A stretch of 64,000 nucleotides of DNA from Rubrivivax sp. (GTDB lineage Bacteria; Pseudomonadota; Gammaproteobacteria; Burkholderiales; Burkholderiaceae): contig JAEUOZ010000076.1 in assembly GCA_016790225.1 (NCBI GenBank), positions 20,770-84,769 of the forward strand. Direction: 5' to 3'. The notes beneath the pieces were generated by a model, which saw only the letters and a list, made by a program, of their open reading frames with translations, did not search any database and was not told where the DNA came from. Below are positions 55,679 through 64,000 of the stretch, one piece after another (position 1 is the first letter of the stretch; the number at the start of each line of letters is the position of its first letter). Both the position numbers and the translations under genes were made by a program.

Positions 55679-56539
55679 TCATTCCTTGGGGGTCGGGCCC
55701 AGCGCCGCCCAGACCTTCAGGGCATCCACGGTCGCGGCGACGTCATGCACGCGCAGGATCGAGGCCCCTTGCGCCACGCAGGCCAGCGCAGCGGCCACGC
55801 TGGCGCTTTGCCGCTGATCGACCGGCCGCCCGGTCAGATGGCCCAGCGTCCCCTTGCGCGACCAGCCGACCAGCAAGGGCAGGCCCAGCTCCCGCGACAG
55901 CCGTGGCAGCGCGCGCGTGAGCGAGAGGTTGTGTTCAAGGGTCTTGCCGAAGCCGAAACCCGGGTCCAGCACCAGGCGAGACAGGGCGATGCCGTTCTCG
56001 CTCAAGTGATTTCGCCGCTGAGCCAGAAAGTCAGACACCTCGCTGACCACATCCTGGTAGCGAGGATCGATCTGCATATGCTGCGGCTCGCCCTGCATGT
56101 GCATGAGGCAGATACCGCAGCGCGCATCGGCCCGCACGGCCTCCAGCGCGCCGGGCCGCCTGAGCGCGCGCACATCGTTGATGATGTCCACGCCCAGCGC
56201 CAGAGCCTCGGCGATGACCCGCGGCTCGCTGGTATCGACCGAGACCGGGCAACCGAGCCTCACCGCCTCGCGCAGCACGGGCAACAGTCGCGACAGTTCT
56301 TCGTCTGCGCCCGGCGCCTGCGCCCCGGGCCGCGTGGATTCCGCGCCGATGTCCAGGATGTCCGCCCCCTCGCGCAGCAGCGCCTCGGCATGCGCCAGTG
56401 CCGCACCCGGCCCGGCATGGCGACCACCGTCGGAGAACGAATCCGGCGTCACGTTCACGATGCCCATCACCCGCGGGCGGCTCAGATCGATGCCGAACCG
56501 TCCCGCCTGCCAGAGAACCTGTTGTTGATCGTTTGACAT
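55679..56539 (-). CDS. folP: Dihydropteroate synthase
   Basis: Condenses p-aminobenzoate with the pterin pyrophosphate in folate synthesis; the target of sulfonamides. The 286-residue protein has MGIVNVTPDSFSDGG, DIGAESTRPGA, the Asn of DIINDVRAL, GFGFGKTLEHN and the GWSRKG motif. ATG at 56539 is chosen by homology. Position between ftsH and glmM is the usual one. Confidence 0.96.
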   Translation of the reverse strand: MSNDQQQVLWQAGRFGIDLSRPRVMGIVNVTPDSFSDGGRHAGPGAALAHAEALLREGADILDIGAESTRPGAQAPGADEELSRLLPVLREAVRLGCPVSVDTSEPRVIAEALALGVDIINDVRALRRPGALEAVRADARCGICLMHMQGEPQHMQIDPRYQDVVSEVSDFLAQRRNHLSENGIALSRLVLDPGFGFGKTLEHNLSLTRALPRLSRELGLPLLVGWSRKGTLGHLTGRPVDQRQSASVAAALACVAQGASILRVHDVAATVDALKVWAALGPTPKE

Positions 56540-56619
56540 GCGACGTGTCCGGGCCGTGCATCGGTCCGGCAGGAAGACCCGGGGCCTGAACAACGAACAG
56601 GCAGAGCGGGCCAGTGTTC

Positions 56620-56649
56620 AGCAAAGGAAACGGGGCCCGTAGGCCCCGT
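56620..56649 (-). terminator. Terminator-like hairpin after ftsH
   Basis: An 8-bp perfect stem (ACGGGGCC / GGCCCCGT, 56630-56649) with a 4-nt loop; on the minus strand it is followed by TTTCCTTTG. It lies 24 bp after the ftsH stop and before folP, so it should reduce read-through into folP-glmM. Confidence 0.7.
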
Positions 56650-56673
56650 GCTGAATGCGGGTTCCGTCAGGCC

Positions 56674-58578
<1,905 letters not shown>

Positions 58579-58689
58579 CGCGGCTCCTTGTTCAGCCTGG
58601 TCCCGGGACCGAGGCACGTCGGGTATCGGCACAAACCGACATTCAAACCCGCATATGGTGGCAAGTTTAGTCGAGTCAAGTGGCAGACC

Positions 58690-59415
58690 TCAGGACTGTT
58701 GCCCCGGGAGAACGCCCGCCATTTCTTCGCTTTGCAGGCCGCCCGTCCGCACCCGCGGCCCGATGCCGACCAGAAAGGTCTCTGAAGACTTGTCCCGCGA
58801 GGCCTTGGGCTTGAGCGGCTTGGCCACGCGAAACGAATCCTTGAACAGCTTCACCCATTGGCTGTAGCCACTGCCGTGAAACACTTTGCATACCAATGTT
58901 CCCGTCGGTCGCAGATTTTCGAGCGCAAATTCCACCGCCAGTTCCACCAGATGCCCGATGCGCGCCGAATCCGCGGCGGCGATGCCGGACAGGTTGGGCG
59001 CCATGTCGGAGACGACCAGATCGACCGGCCGGCCGGCCAGCATCTGCCGCAGCTGCGCGGACACGGCATCTTCGCGGAAATCGCCCTGGATGAATTGAAC
59101 ATCTTCTATGGGCTCCATAGGCAGGATGTCCAGCGCGATGATCGTGCCCTCCAGCGCGCCGGAAGCGGCACCCTGCGGCGCAAAGCGTCGCCTGAGGTAC
59201 TGGCTCCAGGCGCCGGGCGCCGCACCCAGATCGACCACAACCTGGCCCGGCCGCACCAGCTGCAGCGCCTCGTCGATCTCCTTGAGCTTGTAGGCCGCGC
59301 GCGCCCGGTAGCCTTCCTTCTGCGCCAGCTTGACGTAGGGGTCGGTCAGGTGATCGTGCAGCCACGCCTTGTTGAGCTTCTTGCCCTTCTTGCCCGTTGC
59401 GGATGGAACCTTCAT
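58690..59415 (-). CDS. rlmE: 23S rRNA (uridine-2'-O-) methyltransferase RlmE
   Basis: Methylates U2552 of 23S rRNA at the ribosomal A-loop. The 241-residue protein has the Rossmann SAM loop [13 protein letters not shown], the active-site Lys-Asp-Lys-Glu set (Lys29 region, Asp in VSDMAPN, Lys in [11 protein letters not shown] and Glu in SSETFLVG). A tail of about 22 residues after the normal end (LVGIG) is unusual. The start faces yhbY with 20 bp between. Confidence 0.95.
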   Translation of the reverse strand: MKVPSATGKKGKKLNKAWLHDHLTDPYVKLAQKEGYRARAAYKLKEIDEALQLVRPGQVVVDLGAAPGAWSQYLRRRFAPQGAASGALEGTIIALDILPMEPIEDVQFIQGDFREDAVSAQLRQMLAGRPVDLVVSDMAPNLSGIAAADSARIGHLVELAVEFALENLRPTGTLVCKVFHGSGYSQWVKLFKDSFRVAKPLKPKASRDKSSETFLVGIGPRVRTGGLQSEEMAGVLPGQQS

Positions 59416-59423
59416 GTGCCGCG

Positions 59424-59429
59424 GATAAT
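59424..59429 (+). promoter_or_regulatory. -10 box of yhbY (leaderless start)
   Basis: GATAAT lies exactly 6 nt before the yhbY ATG at 59436, with only 20 bp between the divergent start codons. No ribosome site can fit. Confidence 0.55.
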
Positions 59430-59435
59430 ACGGGC

Positions 59436-59909
59436 ATGCCCGCCCTCACCCTGAGCACCCGCGAGCGTCGCGCCCACCGCGCCGATGCCCATCATCTGAA
59501 CCCGGTTGTGCTGGTCGGCTCGGACGGGCTCACGCCCGCCGTCGTCAAGGAAGCCGATAATGCGCTCAACGCGCATGGCCTGATCAAGATCCGCGTCTTC
59601 AGCGACGAGCGCGATCAGCGCGAAGCGATGCTCGGCGCGCTGTGCGAGCAGCTGGGCGCCGCCGCCGTGCAGCACATCGGCAAGCTGCTGGTGCTGTGGC
59701 GGCCGGTTCCGCCCAAGGAAAAGGTGGTCGAGGAAGACCGCAAGCCGGGGCCGCGCATCGTCAAGGTCGTCTCGTTCTCCAAGAGCGGCAACCACCGCGC
59801 GACGGTGAAGAAGCTCAAGGTATTCGGCAATCAGCGCGTGACGGCGGGGGGCCTGGTCAAGCGCAAGGACGAGCGGCGCGGCAGCGTCAAGAAGAAGACG
59901 GGCGAGTAA
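59436..59909 (+). CDS. yhbY: YhbY family CRM-domain RNA-binding protein
   Basis: A 157-residue protein with an N-terminal CRM domain (residues 1-97; [19 protein letters not shown] and [16 protein letters not shown]), which binds pre-50S particles. The C-terminal 60 residues are basic ([25 protein letters not shown]) and extend the usual 97-residue YhbY. ATG at 59436 is directly behind a -10 box. Its last 23 bp overlap the convergent DUF4149 gene. Confidence 0.92.
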   Translation: MPALTLSTRERRAHRADAHHLNPVVLVGSDGLTPAVVKEADNALNAHGLIKIRVFSDERDQREAMLGALCEQLGAAAVQHIGKLLVLWRPVPPKEKVVEEDRKPGPRIVKVVSFSKSGNHRATVKKLKVFGNQRVTAGGLVKRKDERRGSVKKKTGE

Positions 59910-60339
59910 GCGCCCAGGCCAGCGCCGCCACCAGCACCGCCTTCAGCCCGAAAAAGGCCACGCTGATGGCGTGCAGCGCGCCGAAGCCGAGGCTGCCCTG
60001 GCCCGCCCGGGCCTGCTCCATCATCGGTTGCACGCCGTAGTAGCCGGCCACGGTGCAGAACAAGGCGGCGCCCGCCAGACCCAGCTGCAGGTCGAACTGC
60101 CGCACGGGCTGGCCCGCTTCGAAGCGACGGCGGGTCTCCCAGCGCAGCAGCGCCAGCGTCAGCGCACCCAGCACCACGCTCGCCGCGGCCTCATGGGCCA
60201 GCACGCGGGCCACGACCCGGCCTGCCAAGGCCTTGTCCAGCGTGGCAAAGGGTGCGGGCGTGGCGATCAAGGCCACACTCAGCAGCAGCCCCAGCCAGGC
60301 CGCGGCCAGAAGGATGAGCGCTCGCCGCTGCCAGCTCAT
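59887..60339 (-). CDS. DUF4149-type small membrane protein
   Basis: A 150-residue protein with four predicted membrane segments (about 7-30, 52-68, 90-108, 122-145) and the motif GAALFCTVAGYYGVQPMM. It matches the small DUF4149 membrane proteins that lie near greA-carB in this group. Function unknown. ATG at 60339 has GAGG 6-9 nt upstream and is preferred to one 15 nt upstream. It follows greA by 36 bp. Confidence 0.75.
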   Translation of the reverse strand: MSWQRRALILLAAAWLGLLLSVALIATPAPFATLDKALAGRVVARVLAHEAAASVVLGALTLALLRWETRRRFEAGQPVRQFDLQLGLAGAALFCTVAGYYGVQPMMEQARAGQGSLGFGALHAISVAFFGLKAVLVAALAWALTRPSSS

Positions 60340-60375
60340 CGGCGCCTCGGGCAAGGCCGAACAGGCTGCATCGGC

Positions 60376-60852
60376 TCAGAGGTAGCGCACCGCCACGATC
60401 TCGTAGCTCTTGACGCCGCCGGGGGCCTGCACGTCGGCCACGTCGCCTTCGCTCTTGCCGATCAGCGCGCGTGCGATCGGGCTGGAAATCGAGATCAGGC
60501 CCTGCTTCAGGTCCGCTTCGTCATCACCCACGATCTGGTACCTGACCTTGGCGCCGCTGGCCTCTTCTTCCAGATCCACGGTGGCGCCGAAGACCACGCG
60601 GCCGTCGGCATCGAGCCTGCTCGGATCGATGATCTGCGCCGCGGCCAGCTTGGCCTCCAGCTCCAGGATGCGGCCTTCGATGAAGCCCTGCTTGTCCTTG
60701 GCGGCGTCGTACTCGGCGTTCTCCGAGAGATCACCCTGCGCGCGTGCCTCGGCGATCGCCTGGATGACGGCGTGGCGCTCCACGCTCTTCAGGCGCTGCA
60801 GCTCTTCCTTCAGCTTTTCCGCGCCGCGGCGCGTCAGGGGAATCGTGGCCAT
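60376..60852 (-). CDS. greA: Transcription elongation factor GreA
   Basis: Rescues backtracked RNA polymerase by stimulating transcript cleavage. The 158-residue protein has the coiled-coil with the acidic tip [16 protein letters not shown], the Asp and Glu of which help bind catalytic Mg, and the C-terminal FKBP-like domain. Length is normal. It lies after carB by 151 bp, a common order. Confidence 0.97.
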   Translation of the reverse strand: MATIPLTRRGAEKLKEELQRLKSVERHAVIQAIAEARAQGDLSENAEYDAAKDKQGFIEGRILELEAKLAAAQIIDPSRLDADGRVVFGATVDLEEEASGAKVRYQIVGDDEADLKQGLISISSPIARALIGKSEGDVADVQAPGGVKSYEIVAVRYL

Positions 60853-61003
60853 GGTGGGGCCCTTCGTTCAACATGGCTCAGGGGAGCCTGGAAAGTGAAA
60901 CCGCCGCAGCGGCCGCCAGGTGAAGACCTGGGGGCCCCGCGGCGGCGACTGAACGGCGCGCAGTCTAGTGCAAATCCGCGCGGGTCTGTGCCCTTCGGCG
61001 CGC

Positions 61004-64000
<2,997 letters not shown>

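Noticed and set aside
60853..61003. Possible terminator between carB and greA
   Set aside because: GC-rich inverted stretches exist but no clean stem with a T-run, so no call was made.

Overview
The window is a gene-dense, high-GC stretch of a bacterial chromosome, most likely from the Betaproteobacteria, order Burkholderiales. Gene content and order support this: rlmE-ftsH-folP-glmM-pstSCAB-phoU-phoR, dnaX-ybaB-recR, trxA-rho-rpmE2 and cysS-glycosylase-accA-tilS. Family and genus cannot be fixed from the sequence. I see no phage, insertion sequence, CRISPR array, rRNA or tRNA. Almost all of it is core housekeeping DNA; the novelty lies in junctions, small repeats and a few paralogues.

Layout. 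0-4.1 kb, minus: cysS, a DNA glycosylase, accA, tilS, coupled by stop/start overlaps. 4.2-7.5 kb, plus: TPR lipoprotein-like secreted protein, two cyclophilins, lpxH, mtfA. 7.6-10.3 kb, minus: clpS-clpA. 10.7-17.9 kb, minus: acyl-CoA ligase and a five-gene branched-chain-amino-acid-type ABC importer. 18.0-20.4 kb, plus: msrB, yciB, bolA-like, parvulin. 20.5-24.1 kb, minus: small membrane-anchored protein, prpE, acuI-like reductase. 24.1-26.0 kb, plus: NlpC/P60 protease and moaA. 26.1-32.1 kb, minus: RND efflux pair, rnhA, methyltransferase. 32.1-34.7 kb, plus: gloB, mltD. 34.8-37.6 kb, minus: dnaX-ybaB-recR. 37.6-38.9 kb, plus: a PurM-like protein and the 4.5S SRP RNA gene. 38.9-43.4 kb, minus: a pseudokinase-HDOD protein and a kinase-HDOD-GAF protein. 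43.6-47.8 kb, plus: trxA, rho, rpmE2, a GT-C glycosyltransferase-like protein. 47.6-59.4 kb, minus: rlmE, ftsH, folP, glmM and the phosphate uptake and sensing operon. The end holds yhbY (plus), then a DUF4149-type protein, greA and a 5'-incomplete carB (minus).

How parts work together. pstS has a clear Pho box exactly placed upstream of a -10 element, and pstSCAB-phoU-phoR follow, but the response regulator phoB that usually sits between phoU and phoR is not there. acuI next to prpE suggests a route for three-carbon acids (acrylate, 3-hydroxypropionate, propionate) to propionyl-CoA. dnaX, ybaB and recR form the usual replication/repair unit.

Most unusual signals. (1) Between the two kinase genes, three tandem copies of a translation start module form a relay of ATGA-overlapping mini-genes, and one period of this repeat carries an exact 72-bp insertion. 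(2) That insertion belongs to a dispersed family of two-hairpin intergenic elements found four times in the window, with outer stems that change while keeping complementarity. (3) The upstream kinase has lost every catalytic residue. (4) The carB 5' end is joined to a second copy of its own internal sequence, either an assembly chimera or a real rearrangement. (5) Three plus-strand genes have a -10-like box exactly 6 nt before ATG, which predicts leaderless mRNAs.
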